Below, piece after piece: positions 11,397 through 20,389 of a stretch of 64,000 nt of DNA. Origin of the DNA: JBFKQC01 sp041627895 (GTDB taxonomy: Bacteria; Pseudomonadota; Alphaproteobacteria; Rhodobacterales; Rhodobacteraceae). The position numbers and the translations under genes are program-made. The notes beneath the pieces were generated by a model. It was not told where the DNA came from. It searched no databases and saw only the letters and a program-made list of their open reading frames with translations. Positions within the stretch are counted from its first letter, which is position 1, and every line of letters begins with the position of its first letter. The stretch covers positions 4,330-68,329 of the forward strand of contig JBFKQC010000010.1 in NCBI GenBank assembly GCA_041627895.1, read 5' to 3'.

Positions 11397-12844
11397 GACC
11401 CGATTTCCCTCCAGCGGCGGCCTTCCTTGTGCAGCAGCATAAGCGACTCTTCCGGCCCCGCCGAGCCCGGCTCGTAAAGTTTCGGCCGGTCGCCGCGGGC
11501 CTCCCAATGCGCGATCACCGGGTCGGTCCAGGCCCAGGCGGCCTCGACCTCGTCGCCGCGCATGAACAGCGTCTGGTTGCCGCGGATCACGTCCATGATC
11601 AGCCGTTCATAGGCCTCGGGCACCTGCGCGTCCGGCCCCAGCGCGTCGGCGAAGGACATGTCCAGCGGCACCTCGACCAGCCGCATGCCGCCGGGCCCCG
11701 GTTCCTTGATCGTCACCCGCAGCTTCATGCCCTCGTTCGGCTGCAGCCGGATCACCAGCACGTTGCCGCGCCGTTCGGGCTGTTCGCCGAAGATCGAGTG
11801 CGGCGGGTCCTTGAACACGACCGCGATTTCCGAGGCCCGCCCCTTCAGCCGCTTGCCGGTGCGCAGGTAGAACGGCGTGCCCTTCCAGCGCCAGTTCGAG
11901 ATCTGAAGCTTCATCGCGACGAAGCTTTCGGTATGCGAATCCGGGTTCTCGGCGTCGTCGAAATAGCTCGCTATTCCCTTGGCGCCGCCATACTGGCCGC
12001 GCACGATGTCGCCGTTCGACACCGGGTCGAGCGCGCGGATCACCTTGAGCTTCTCGTCGCGCACCGCGTCCGGGTCGAAATGGTTCGGCGGCTCCATCGC
12101 GATCAGGCAGAGAAGCTGCATCAGGTGGTTCTGCACCATGTCCCGCATCGCGCCGGACTTGTCGTAATACGCCCCGCGCCCGCCGACGCCCACGGTTTCG
12201 GCCACGGTGATCTGGATGTGGTCGACGTATTGCGCGTTCCACAACGGCTCGAACAGGATGTTGCCGAAGCGAACCGCCATCAGGTTCTGCACCGTCTCTT
12301 TGCCGAGATAGTGATCGATCCGGTAGATCTGTTCCTCGCGGAAATGCCGGCGCAGGGTGCGGTTCAATTCCTGCGCGCTATCCAAATCGTGGCCGAACGG
12401 CTTTTCCACCACGATTCGCGATGCCTTGTCGGCGATCTTGTGCTTGGTCAGCCGCTCGGCGATGTCGCCGAAAAGGCTGGGGCCGACCGAGAAGTAGAAC
12501 GCCTTGACCACGTCCGGGCGAATCGCCTTCTTCAGATCGCTCCAGCCGGCATCGCCCGAGGCATCCACGGCGATATGCCGCACCAGCTTGAGGAAGGCTT
12601 CGATCCGGGCGCCGTCGGTGCCGCCCTCGATGGCGAATTCCTTAATGGCGTCGCGCACGAAGGCACGGAAATCCTTGTCGCTGAGCGTCTTGCGCGAGGC
12701 GCCGACGATCCGCGCCTCGGCGGGCATCTGCCCCGACCAGAACCGGCGGTAAAGCCCGGGCAGGATTTTGCGGCGGGCCAGGTCGCCGGTGCCGCCGAAG
12801 ATGACGAGATCGAAGGGATCGACCGGAATGACGCGGGCAACCAT
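11393..12844 (-). CDS. zwf: Glucose-6-phosphate 1-dehydrogenase
   Basis: A 483-residue enzyme oxidising glucose-6-phosphate with NAD(P)+. It has the nucleotide-binding FGGTGDLARRK near the N-terminus and the active-site RIDHYLGKE. The ATG at 12844 is preceded by GGAGA (minus strand) and gives the usual start; 23 more open codons upstream are not family-like. An 8-bp palindrome CGTTAACG at 12890-12897, 46 bases before the start, could be a LacI-type operator half-site, but this is only suggestive. It is first gene of zwf-pgl-pgi. Confidence 0.95.
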   Translation of the reverse strand: MVARVIPVDPFDLVIFGGTGDLARRKILPGLYRRFWSGQMPAEARIVGASRKTLSDKDFRAFVRDAIKEFAIEGGTDGARIEAFLKLVRHIAVDASGDAGWSDLKKAIRPDVVKAFYFSVGPSLFGDIAERLTKHKIADKASRIVVEKPFGHDLDSAQELNRTLRRHFREEQIYRIDHYLGKETVQNLMAVRFGNILFEPLWNAQYVDHIQITVAETVGVGGRGAYYDKSGAMRDMVQNHLMQLLCLIAMEPPNHFDPDAVRDEKLKVIRALDPVSNGDIVRGQYGGAKGIASYFDDAENPDSHTESFVAMKLQISNWRWKGTPFYLRTGKRLKGRASEIAVVFKDPPHSIFGEQPERRGNVLVIRLQPNEGMKLRVTIKEPGPGGMRLVEVPLDMSFADALGPDAQVPEAYERLIMDVIRGNQTLFMRGDEVEAAWAWTDPVIAHWEARGDRPKLYEPGSAGPEESLMLLHKEGRRWREIGS

Positions 12845-13039
12845 GTATGTCTCCGTTGCGGTTTCGGTTACGCTGCGCTGCGGCGTTAGCGTTAACGAGC
12901 CCTCAATTACCACAAACCGCCCGAAAGTCTAGCACCCTCAAAGTGCTTCACAACCACGTCATGGCGCAGATGCAGGGCTTTTCCCTGCCCCACGGCTCGG
13001 CTAGCTCTGGACTCCACCGCGAGACGGGATCGCGACCAC

Positions 13040-13993
13040 ATGAAAGATCAAGAGCTTGGCGGCAAAGGTCTGGGCAAGTTCCAGCACCCGCAGATCACGG
13101 CCACGGGCGAAGCGCGCGCCAGCGTGCGGCTGACCGATCCCGGGACGCTGTGGTTCAATACCGGCACGCTTTGCAACATCACCTGCGCCAACTGCTATAT
13201 CGAATCCTCGCCCACCAACGATCGCCTGGTCTACATCACCGCCGACGAGGTGTCGGACTATCTCGGCCAGCTCGAGGCGCGGGGCTGGGGCGTGCGCGAG
13301 ATCGGGTTCACCGGCGGCGAGCCGTTCATGAACCCCGAGATGATCGAAATGGCGCGCCGCGCGCTGACCCGCGGCTACGAGGTGCTGATCCTGACCAATG
13401 CCATGCGCCCGATGATGCGCAGGACGGTGCGCGCGGGCCTCGAGGCGCTGCAGCGCGCGCATGGCGACCGGCTGACGCTGCGCGTTTCGGTCGATCACTG
13501 GACGGCGCGGCGGCACGACGAGGAACGCGGCGCCGGCAGCTTCGCCAGGACGCTCGAAGGCATGGCCTGGCTGCGCGATGCCGGCATCCGGATGACGGTC
13601 GCCGGGCGCACCGTCTGGGGCGAGACCGAGGCCGAGGCGCGGGCGGGCTATGCCGCGCTTTTCGAACGCCACGGCTTTGCCATCGACGCCTTCAGCCCCG
13701 CCGAGACGGTGCTGTTTCCGGAAATGGACGTCACCGCCGAGGTGCCCGAGATCACGACCGCCTGCTGGGGCATCCTGGGCAAGTCGCCGCGCGACGTGAT
13801 GTGTGCCTCGTCGCGGATGGTGATCAAGCGCCGGGGCGCGGCGAAACCGGCCGTGGTGGCCTGCACCCTGCTGCCCTACAGCCCCGAGTTCGAGCTTGGC
13901 GAAACGCTGGAAGACGCCGAGGGCGAAGTGTTCCTGAACCACCCGCACTGCGCCAAGTTCTGCGTTCTCGGCGGCGCGAGCTGTTCGGCCTGA
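13040..13993 (+). CDS. Radical SAM protein with Cys-rich C-terminus, function unknown
   Basis: A 317-residue radical SAM enzyme. The [4Fe-4S]-binding CNITCANC motif (Cys45, Cys49, Cys52) and the GGEP motif (92-95) are intact. The C-terminal 45 residues contain five Cys (CTLLP.., HPHCAKFCVLGGASCSA), suggesting a further cluster or SPASM-like element. No peptide precursor, chaperone or partner enzyme is adjacent, so the substrate cannot be inferred. It diverges from zwf; the ATG at 13040 is the first good start in the frame. Confidence 0.85.
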   Translation: MKDQELGGKGLGKFQHPQITATGEARASVRLTDPGTLWFNTGTLCNITCANCYIESSPTNDRLVYITADEVSDYLGQLEARGWGVREIGFTGGEPFMNPEMIEMARRALTRGYEVLILTNAMRPMMRRTVRAGLEALQRAHGDRLTLRVSVDHWTARRHDEERGAGSFARTLEGMAWLRDAGIRMTVAGRTVWGETEAEARAGYAALFERHGFAIDAFSPAETVLFPEMDVTAEVPEITTACWGILGKSPRDVMCASSRMVIKRRGAAKPAVVACTLLPYSPEFELGETLEDAEGEVFLNHPHCAKFCVLGGASCSA

Positions 13994-14090
13994 GCGCGCG
14001 GGCGTTTCGCCGACATCCCGTGCCGCGTCCGGCCGGTCATGCGACCTGCGGTTGACCGCTTCGGAGCCGTTCCTGCGCGGCTCACGAAAT

Positions 14091-14128
14091 ATTCACCGAA
14101 TCGCCGGGCGGGAGGTCGGGGGAAATAC
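14091..14128. repeat. Convergent-gap repeat, copy A
   Basis: ATTCACCGAA (14091-14100) is followed closely by a 23-base block (14106-14128) beginning GGGCGGGAGGTCGGGGGAA. A second copy at 23861-23910 has the TTCACCGAA block, a longer spacer, and the 23-base block with 20 of 23 identical bases. Both copies lie between the stops of convergent genes. Confidence 0.5.
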
Positions 14129-14216
14129 TGAGATTTTGCAAATGCACCGCGCGCACAGGATATCGCGCGCATTCCGGTTGCGCCCACCGGATCCGGCATC
14201 TGGCGGCGCGGCCGCG

Positions 14217-14591
14217 TCAGCCGCGCTCGGCGACGTCAAAGTCGATGTGCACGTGGTTGCCGTCGGGATCGTGGATGTTCACCTGCAGGATGCCGAACCC
14301 CGGCACCTCGGCCAGTTCATAGCCGATGCCGTGGTCGTCGAGCCGCTCCAGGAAGCCTTTCAGCCCCGAGGCGCGGAACGCATAGTGTTCGATCTGCGGG
14401 TCGCGGCCTTGCGGCGCCTCGCGCAGGCCGACCAGGTGGATAAGGGCCCGGTCGCCCAGATATAGCCAGGCGCCGGGGAACCCGAACGGCGGCCGCGCCC
14501 CGGCATGCAGGCCCAGCACATCGGCATACCATTTCACCATCGCGTCCAGATTTGCGGTGCGCACGTTCACATGATCGAAGGCCTGCAGCAT
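14217..14591 (-). CDS. VOC (glyoxalase/dioxygenase-fold) family protein
   Basis: A 124-residue single-module vicinal-oxygen-chelate protein. It begins LQAFDHVNVRTANLDAMVKWYADVLGL and ends IHDPDGNHVHIDF, the standard VOC strand-helix pattern. A metal-binding His (DHVNV) and an acidic residue near the C-terminus are in place. Members include glyoxalase I, dioxygenases and resistance proteins; the exact reaction cannot be told. It is 45 bases downstream of the HNH nuclease gene on the same strand. Confidence 0.8.
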   Translation of the reverse strand: MLQAFDHVNVRTANLDAMVKWYADVLGLHAGARPPFGFPGAWLYLGDRALIHLVGLREAPQGRDPQIEHYAFRASGLKGFLERLDDHGIGYELAEVPGFGILQVNIHDPDGNHVHIDFDVAERG

Positions 14592-14636
14592 CTCGTCCCT
14601 CCCCAGGCACCCGGCGCAAGCATGGCAGAGAACCGG

Positions 14637-15221
14637 TCAGGCTTCCAGTTCGGCGTCCCAGTAAAGGAAATCGACCCAGGTCTCGTGCAGGTGGTTCGGC
14701 GGGAACTTGCGGCCCATGTTGCGAAGCTCTTCGGCGCCCGGCTGGCGCGGCGGCTTGCGCAGGGCCAACCCGGCCTGGCGCAGGCTGCGCGAGCCCTTGC
14801 GCAGGTTGCATTTCGCGCAGGCCGCGACCACGTTTTCCCAGCTGGTCACCCCGCCCCGCGACCGGGGCACGACATGGTCGAAGGTCAGATCGGCTCTGTT
14901 CCCGCAATACTGGCAGCAGAATTCGTCCCTCAGAAACAGATTGAAGCGCGTGAAGGCCACGCGCTTCCGGGGTTTGACGTAGTCCTTCAGCACCACCACC
15001 GAGGGTATTCGGATCACCGTCGAGGGCGAGCGCACCACCTGTTCGTATTCCGCGACGATGTCGACGCGTTCCAGCCAGGCCGCCTTGATCGCGTCCTGCC
15101 AGGGCCAGAGCGACAGCGGGTAGTAGCTGAGCGGGCGGTAATCGGCGTTCAGAACCAGCGCCGGATGATGGCGCAGGCTGTTGGGTTCCCTGACAAAACT
15201 CGTCCTGAAATCGCCGTCCAT
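14637..15221 (-). CDS. HNH endonuclease
   Basis: A 194-residue HNH nuclease. The catalytic region runs CQYCG..LTFDHVVPRSRGG..SWENVVAACAKCNLRKG: two CxxC zinc pairs flank the DH and N residues. The N-terminal half (ALVLNADYRPLSYYPLSLWPWQDAI) is typical of a chromosomal HNH family widespread in alphaproteobacteria and cyanobacteria that is not tied to a restriction system. The ATG at 15221 gives the family-like MDGDFRTSF start; the upstream open codons are ignored. Confidence 0.88.
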   Translation of the reverse strand: MDGDFRTSFVREPNSLRHHPALVLNADYRPLSYYPLSLWPWQDAIKAAWLERVDIVAEYEQVVRSPSTVIRIPSVVVLKDYVKPRKRVAFTRFNLFLRDEFCCQYCGNRADLTFDHVVPRSRGGVTSWENVVAACAKCNLRKGSRSLRQAGLALRKPPRQPGAEELRNMGRKFPPNHLHETWVDFLYWDAELEA

Positions 15222-15431
15222 CAGGTGTGACTCCGCCTCTGCCCCGTCCGCCTCTTGCCCGGCGCCAGAGCAGGGAGCCCTGCCCCAGCTTGCCATGACT
15301 ATATATTTCGTTTGCCGCCTGACAACCCCCGCAAGATGAAGTGCCCGCGCGGACAGGGCCAGCGCGGCCGGATCACGGCGAGTTGACCTTTATCCACAAG
15401 CCCCGCCGGGGCCGCGGGTGCAGCGCCGGGC

Positions 15432-17057
15432 CTAGCGCCGGAACAGCCCCGTGGTGATGCTGACGCCCAGCGAATACCGGGTGCTGTCCTGCGCGACCAG
15501 CGTGCCGTAACCGTTGCGCCCCAGCGCGTTGGTGGCCGACAGATCGACGCTGAAGCGGCCGTCGCGCGAGCTATAGCGCGCGCCGGCGGCCCAGACCGCA
15601 TCCTGCCCGTCCGACACCGGCGTCACCTCGCCGATCAGCTGCACCCCGTCCGCCACCTCGACATTCGCCCCCAGGCCGAGGCCGAAGACCTCGGTGTTGC
15701 CGAAGGCGCCGGCGGCGGGCTGCGCGGTCAGCGCCAGCCGGTCGTTGAATTCGTAGCTGAGCGGCGCCGCGACATAAAGCACGCCGACACTCTGGTTCTC
15801 GAAATCGCGCCCGCCGAGGACGCGCATCGAGAACGACACAGGGTCGCCCGCGTTCTGGTCCAGCACCCGGATCCGGCCGCCGGCCATCCAGCGCGACTTG
15901 CCCGGCGTCGGGTTCAGCGCCGCCGGCACGCTGCCGTCATCGGCGGGCTGCTCGACCACCGCGTCGATCTGGAAGTCGCGGTCGGGGCTGAACGCCGCAG
16001 CGCCCGACCAGGCGTCCTGGTCGCCGCCCGCCGCGGCAAGGCGAACCTCGCCCGGCTCGATCACGCCCGCGCTCGACAGGATGAAGCCGTCCTGCTGCAA
16101 CTGGCGGTCGCGCGCAGTGGGCTCGGGCGCCGCCGCGCGGTAGGTCGACGGGAACCGCGCGTTCGGCGTGTAATGCACCTTCAGCCCGAACAGGGGCTCG
16201 TCGCCGTCCGGCCAGAAGGTGATGATCCCGGTCGCCGGCGTGACGCCCACGCCGTTGGTGACGTAGCCCTCGAGCGCCACTTTCGGCGTGAAGTTGTAGC
16301 GCGCGCCGGCGGTATAGACCGGCACCTGGGTGATCGCGCGCGTGGTGTCGATGGTGTTGCCGCCCTCGACCGGCACGTTGACCGTGCCGTAAAGCTGCAG
16401 CCGTGGATTGGGCTGCCAGGTCGCCCCGGCGCCGACGCTGACTATGGTGCCGTAATACGGAATGCCGTTCAGGTCTTCGGGGAAGACCGAGACGCCGGGC
16501 GTCAGGTGCAACTGCAGGCTCGGCGCCGCCTGGTAGGTGATCGGCAGGTGCAGCGAGCCGATCACGTGGTCGGCCTCGCTGACGTCGGTGCCGAAGATCG
16601 CGGTGCGGAACGAAAACGCCTCGACCGAGGCCAGCGCCGCCACGTCCAACGGCTCGCCATCGACGAAGCGGTACTTGGCGCTGAACGCGGCCGACAGGAA
16701 CCGCGTCGCCGCGGTGATCCCGGCGATCGGCTTGTTGTTGGCGTCCTCCTGCACCAGCGTCGAGAATCCGAGCGTCAGGTTGCTGCCCGCCGCCCAGTCC
16801 ACCGCGCCGTAATAGACCTGGTTGCCGGTGCCGCCGCCGGTGTTGAAATCGGTCTGGTGCGTGCCCGCCTGCAGCGACCAGGTGCCGCGTGGCAGCATGT
16901 TCGCGGTCTCGGAGTTCACCAGCCGCGGCGCCGGCACCTCCAGCGCGGCCTCCTCGCCGCCCGCGGCCCAGGGCGCGACCGCAAGGCCGGCGGCGATCAG
17001 GGCGGCGGCGCGTGCCGGGCGCTTGGCGGCAGGGCGGCGTCTCGGGGTCGGGCGCAT
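15432..17057 (-). CDS. Outer-membrane beta-barrel-like protein
   Basis: A 541-residue exported protein. A basic N-terminus and hydrophobic stretch (AAALIAAGLAVAPWAAG) form a signal peptide. The rest alternates short amphipathic strands with Gly/Asn/Asp turns and no long hydrophobic helix, as expected for a barrel; it ends SLGVSITTGLFRR. A segment around residues 300-400 is less strand-like and may be a plug or insert. No specific transporter or porin family is recognised. The ATG at 17057 follows GGAG at 7-base spacing; an upstream TTG at 17069 is less likely. Transcribed alone. Confidence 0.65.
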   Translation of the reverse strand: MRPTPRRRPAAKRPARAAALIAAGLAVAPWAAGGEEAALEVPAPRLVNSETANMLPRGTWSLQAGTHQTDFNTGGGTGNQVYYGAVDWAAGSNLTLGFSTLVQEDANNKPIAGITAATRFLSAAFSAKYRFVDGEPLDVAALASVEAFSFRTAIFGTDVSEADHVIGSLHLPITYQAAPSLQLHLTPGVSVFPEDLNGIPYYGTIVSVGAGATWQPNPRLQLYGTVNVPVEGGNTIDTTRAITQVPVYTAGARYNFTPKVALEGYVTNGVGVTPATGIITFWPDGDEPLFGLKVHYTPNARFPSTYRAAAPEPTARDRQLQQDGFILSSAGVIEPGEVRLAAAGGDQDAWSGAAAFSPDRDFQIDAVVEQPADDGSVPAALNPTPGKSRWMAGGRIRVLDQNAGDPVSFSMRVLGGRDFENQSVGVLYVAAPLSYEFNDRLALTAQPAAGAFGNTEVFGLGLGANVEVADGVQLIGEVTPVSDGQDAVWAAGARYSSRDGRFSVDLSATNALGRNGYGTLVAQDSTRYSLGVSITTGLFRR

Positions 17058-17205
17058 CACTCTCTCCAATGGTTCGGGCGGCCGGCGGCGTCCGGTTCGG
17101 GCGGAAATCAGGGCCGACTATAGGACGCCGGCCGCGGGGCGGGAAACGCGAATCCCGCCGCCTGGGGATAATCGCCGAATTGCCCGTCGGGCTTTGGCAG
17201 ATTTG

Positions 17206-17889
17206 TCACGGATTGCCGACCGGCGTCGCGACACCCAGCTTGTCGCGGATAAACGCCAGCGCCACGCTCAGCCCGTCGGGCGCGATGCCGTGGCCGGTGC
17301 CCTTCATCACGTGGGCATAGACCTCGAATCCCGCTTCGCTAAGCGCGTTGCCGGCCTCGGGCAGCGACTGGATCGGCACCATCTCGTCCTGGTCGCCATG
17401 GACCAGCAGGACCGGCGGCTTCGACACCGCCTCGTCGGCCAGGGCCTCGGGCTGGACCAGGCGCCCGGAAAACCCCACCACCGCGGCGAACGGTTCGGCG
17501 CGGCGGGGCGCGATGTGCAGGCTCATCATCGTGCCCTGCGAAAACCCGAAAAGCACCAGTTGCGCAGGCGCGATGCCCTCGTCGGCCAGCACCCGGTCGA
17601 GAAACGCGTTCAGGTCGTCCACCGATTGCCGCATCGAGCTTTCGGCGGCCACTTCCGACGAGCCGTCGATCCACGGGATCGGGAACCACTGATACCCCAT
17701 CGGATTGGTTGCACAGCGTTCCGGCGCGTCGGGCGCCAGGAACACGGTGTCCGGCAGGTGCGGCGCCAGCGGGTCGGCGAGCCCCAGAAGGTCCGCGCCG
17801 TCGGCGCCGTAGCCGTGCAGGAACACCACGACCGATCGGGTCCGGCCCGAGGCCGCGGCGCGGCGGCCGGTTTCCAGGATGCGTGTCAT
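17206..17889 (-). CDS. Phospholipase/carboxylesterase family alpha/beta hydrolase
   Basis: A 227-residue serine hydrolase of the acyl-protein-thioesterase/YpfH type. The oxyanion region is VVFLHGYGADGADL, the nucleophile elbow GFSQGTMM, the acid LVHGDQDEMVP and the catalytic His GTGHGI. Family members cleave short acyl esters or thioesters. Its ATG overlaps the stop of the DNA glycosylase gene by 4 bases, so it is the last gene of the cbiD-cobK-glycosylase-esterase run; a role in cobalamin synthesis is not implied. Confidence 0.85.
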   Translation of the reverse strand: MTRILETGRRAAASGRTRSVVVFLHGYGADGADLLGLADPLAPHLPDTVFLAPDAPERCATNPMGYQWFPIPWIDGSSEVAAESSMRQSVDDLNAFLDRVLADEGIAPAQLVLFGFSQGTMMSLHIAPRRAEPFAAVVGFSGRLVQPEALADEAVSKPPVLLVHGDQDEMVPIQSLPEAGNALSEAGFEVYAHVMKGTGHGIAPDGLSVALAFIRDKLGVATPVGNP

Positions 17890-18515
17890 CGGATGCCTTC
17901 CCTGTCCTTCGCCACCCGGTAGTAGGCCCACAAGAGCCGCGCCGCAACCGCCCGCCAGGGCGACCAGGCCTCGGCCATCGCGCGCAACTGCCGCTCGGTG
18001 GGGCGCTCGCCGGTCTCGAAAAGCAGCCGCGCCGCTTCCTGCAGCGCCAGATCGCCCGGCGCGAAGACGTCCGCACGGCCGAGTGAGAACATCGCGTAGA
18101 TTTCCGCCGTCCAGCGGCCGATGCCGGGGACTTGCGTGAGCGTCGCGATCACTTGGGCATCGGGGGCGGTGCGCAGCGAGGCATAGTCGATCCGCGCCGC
18201 GGCAAGCGCGCGGGCATAGCGGATCTTCTGCCGGCTCAGGCCCACGGCGCGCAGCTTGTCGTCGCCCGCGCGCGCGATCCGTCGCGGGCCGGTCAGGCGC
18301 GCCGCCTGCATCCGCCGCCAGATCGCGTCGGCCGAGGCGGTGCTGACCTGCTGGCTGACGATGGCGTTCAGAAGCTGGGCGAAGCCGTCCGCGCGGCGGC
18401 GCAGCGGCAGCGGGCCGATCTCGGCCAGCGCGTCGCGGAACCTTGGCTCGGCACGGGCGAGCCATGCCGCACCTTCGGCCACGCAGTCTGGCGTCTCGAT
18501 GATCCGCCCCGTCAC
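17886..18515 (-). CDS. DNA-3-methyladenine glycosylase (HhH-GPD)
   Basis: A 209-residue AlkA-like glycosylase that excises alkylated bases. The helix-hairpin-helix is LTQVPGIGRWTAEIYAMF and the catalytic Asp sits in VFAPGDLAL. The frame has no in-frame ATG near the expected start; a GTG at 18515 overlaps the cobK stop by 4 bases (GTGA) and gives the right N-terminal length, so it is chosen. It is unusual company for cobalamin genes but clearly translationally coupled to them. Confidence 0.85.
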   Translation of the reverse strand: MTGRIIETPDCVAEGAAWLARAEPRFRDALAEIGPLPLRRRADGFAQLLNAIVSQQVSTASADAIWRRMQAARLTGPRRIARAGDDKLRAVGLSRQKIRYARALAAARIDYASLRTAPDAQVIATLTQVPGIGRWTAEIYAMFSLGRADVFAPGDLALQEAARLLFETGERPTERQLRAMAEAWSPWRAVAARLLWAYYRVAKDREGIR

Positions 18516-19249
18516 AAGAGCCCCCTGACCCAGTCCAGCGCCGCCTCGACCGTCTCGAACCGCGGCGCGTCGGGTTGCGCCGGGCGGCGCATCAGCGCGA
18601 CGCGGATGCCAAGCGCGCGCGCCGCGTCGAGCTTCGACCGGCTGGCGTCGCCGCCCGAGTTCTTCACCACCAGCCAGTCGACCCCGAGCCGCCGGAACAG
18701 GCGGGTCTCGTCGGCCAGGCTGAACGGCGGGCGCCCGACCAGGAACTCGCCGCCCGGAAACGGAAACGGCGCCCGCGGCGGGTCGATCCGGCGGCAGATC
18801 ACCCGGCGCCCGGTCAGGTTGGCGAAGCGGCCGAGCCCCTGCGGGCCGGTGCCGAGGAACACCGTGGCGCCCTCCGGGACAAAGCCCGCAACCTCTTCTT
18901 CGCGGTCGAAACAGGTCCAGTCGTCGCCGGGTACCGGTCGCCATTCCGGGCGCAGGACCTGGGCATAGGGGATGCCTTCCGCGGCGCAGACCTCCGCGGT
19001 TCGGGCGCTGATCCGCGCGGCGAAGGGATGGGTCGCGTCCAGCACCGCGCCGATCCGGTTGTCGCGCAAATAGGCCCGGAACGGCTCGCGCCCGCCGAAG
19101 CCGCCGGTGCGGGTCGGCAGCGCCAAGTCCGCGGGCTGGCGCGTGGCACCGGCGAGCGAGGCGGTGGCCTGAAGCCCGGGCATCTTTGCCAGCGCCTCGG
19201 CGAGCGCGCGCGCCTCGCCGCTGCCGGCCAGCAACAGAAGCCGTATCAC
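18512..19249 (-). CDS. cobK: Precorrin-6A reductase CobK
   Basis: A 245-residue CobK/CbiJ reductase using NADPH to reduce the precorrin-6A macrocycle. It has LLLLAGSGEARALAEAL at the N-terminus, DATHPFAARIS in the middle and WLVVKNSGG near the C-terminus, all characteristic. The start is a GTG at 19249 overlapping the cbiD stop by 4 bases; no ATG fits. It is between cbiD and the DNA glycosylase in an overlapping chain. Confidence 0.9.
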   Translation of the reverse strand: MIRLLLLAGSGEARALAEALAKMPGLQATASLAGATRQPADLALPTRTGGFGGREPFRAYLRDNRIGAVLDATHPFAARISARTAEVCAAEGIPYAQVLRPEWRPVPGDDWTCFDREEEVAGFVPEGATVFLGTGPQGLGRFANLTGRRVICRRIDPPRAPFPFPGGEFLVGRPPFSLADETRLFRRLGVDWLVVKNSGGDASRSKLDAARALGIRVALMRRPAQPDAPRFETVEAALDWVRGLL

Positions 19250-20292
19250 CCTGCCCTCGCCAGGATGTTGCCCGCACGGTCGACCACCACGATATCGACA
19301 TCGGTCCCGGCGCCTTGCAGGGCATCCGCCGCGCGTTCGCGCGCGGCGACGGCCACCCATTCGGCCAGCGCCGGCCCGGCCAGGTCCGCCGCGTGCAGCG
19401 CCGTGCCCGCCTCGGCCAGACGCGGGTCGCCGAAGCGCCGGGCCAGATCGGCGAAATCCACCTGGCTGCGGCCGGAATGCAGATCCATTGCGCCCTGCGC
19501 AAGTTTGGTGAGCTTGCCGATGCCGCCACCAATTGTCAGACGATTGACCGGATGGGATTTCAGGTACTTGAGCATGCCGCCTGCGAAATCGCCCATGTCG
19601 AGCATCTGAATGTCGGACAATTGATGAAGACCCTGCACCACGCGCTCGCTGGTCGCCCCGGTGCAGCCGGCGACATGGGTCATACCGCTCGCCCGCGCCA
19701 CGTCGATGCCGCGGTGGATCGACGCGATCCAGGCCGCGCAGCTGAACGGCCTGACGATCCCCGTGGTCCCGAGGATCGACAGGCCGCCCTTGATCCCGAG
19801 CCGTGGATTCCAGGTCTTGCGGGCCAGCGCCCCGCCGCCCGGAACCGACACCGTGATCTCGACATCCGCCGGCTTTCGATAGGTTGCGGCACAGTCCCGC
19901 ACAGCATCTTCCATCATCTGCCGCGGCACCGGGTTGATCGCCGGCTCGCCCGGCGCGATCGGCAGGCCCGGCCTGGTCACGGTGCCGACGCCCTCGCCGG
20001 CGCGGAACGTCACCCCGCCCGAAGCGGCCCGAACCCGCGAGATCACCAGCGCGCCATGGGTCACGTCGGGGTCGTCGCCGGCATCCTTGACGATCCCCGC
20101 CTCGGCCCAGCCCTCGCCCGCGTCGCGATGCGCCACGGCAAAGCCCGGCGTCTCGCCGCGCGGCAGCGTGATCGTCACCGTGTCGGGGAACGCGCCGCCC
20201 CAAAGCCGGATCAGCGCCGCCCTGGTGGCGGCGGTGGCGCAGGCGCCCGTGGTCCAGCCCCGGCGCAGCTCTCGTTCCGGCTTGCGGCTCAT
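19246..20292 (-). CDS. cbiD: Cobalt-precorrin-5B C1-methyltransferase CbiD
   Basis: A 348-residue CbiD methylating C-1 of the corrin ring. The N-terminal RRGWTTGACATAATRAAL and the internal TGATSERVVQ are diagnostic. CbiD belongs to the cobalt-early (anaerobic) route, where CobF acts in the aerobic one; here it sits beside cobA, cobB and cobK, which have counterparts in both routes. The ATG at 20292 gives the normal N-terminus. It is 97 bases from the divergent cobA. Confidence 0.9.
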   Translation of the reverse strand: MSRKPERELRRGWTTGACATAATRAALIRLWGGAFPDTVTITLPRGETPGFAVAHRDAGEGWAEAGIVKDAGDDPDVTHGALVISRVRAASGGVTFRAGEGVGTVTRPGLPIAPGEPAINPVPRQMMEDAVRDCAATYRKPADVEITVSVPGGGALARKTWNPRLGIKGGLSILGTTGIVRPFSCAAWIASIHRGIDVARASGMTHVAGCTGATSERVVQGLHQLSDIQMLDMGDFAGGMLKYLKSHPVNRLTIGGGIGKLTKLAQGAMDLHSGRSQVDFADLARRFGDPRLAEAGTALHAADLAGPALAEWVAVAARERAADALQGAGTDVDIVVVDRAGNILARAG

Positions 20293-20389
20293 CGGCGCGA
20301 CTATAGGCAGGCGCGTGCGCGCCGCCAATCGGTCTCGGCGCGTCGCAACCGCCCTTTTCGCGGCCCGCAAGCGGCGGCATAACGGGCCC

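Noticed and set aside
12881..12900. LacI-type operator upstream of zwf
   Set aside because: Only an 8-bp palindrome CGTTAACG is present; the flanks do not extend the symmetry, so it is mentioned with zwf but not listed as a site.
20293..20389. Cobalamin riboswitch in the cbiD-cobA gap
   Set aside because: Only 97 bases separate the divergent starts, too short for a full aptamer on either strand, and no B12-box-like sequence was seen.
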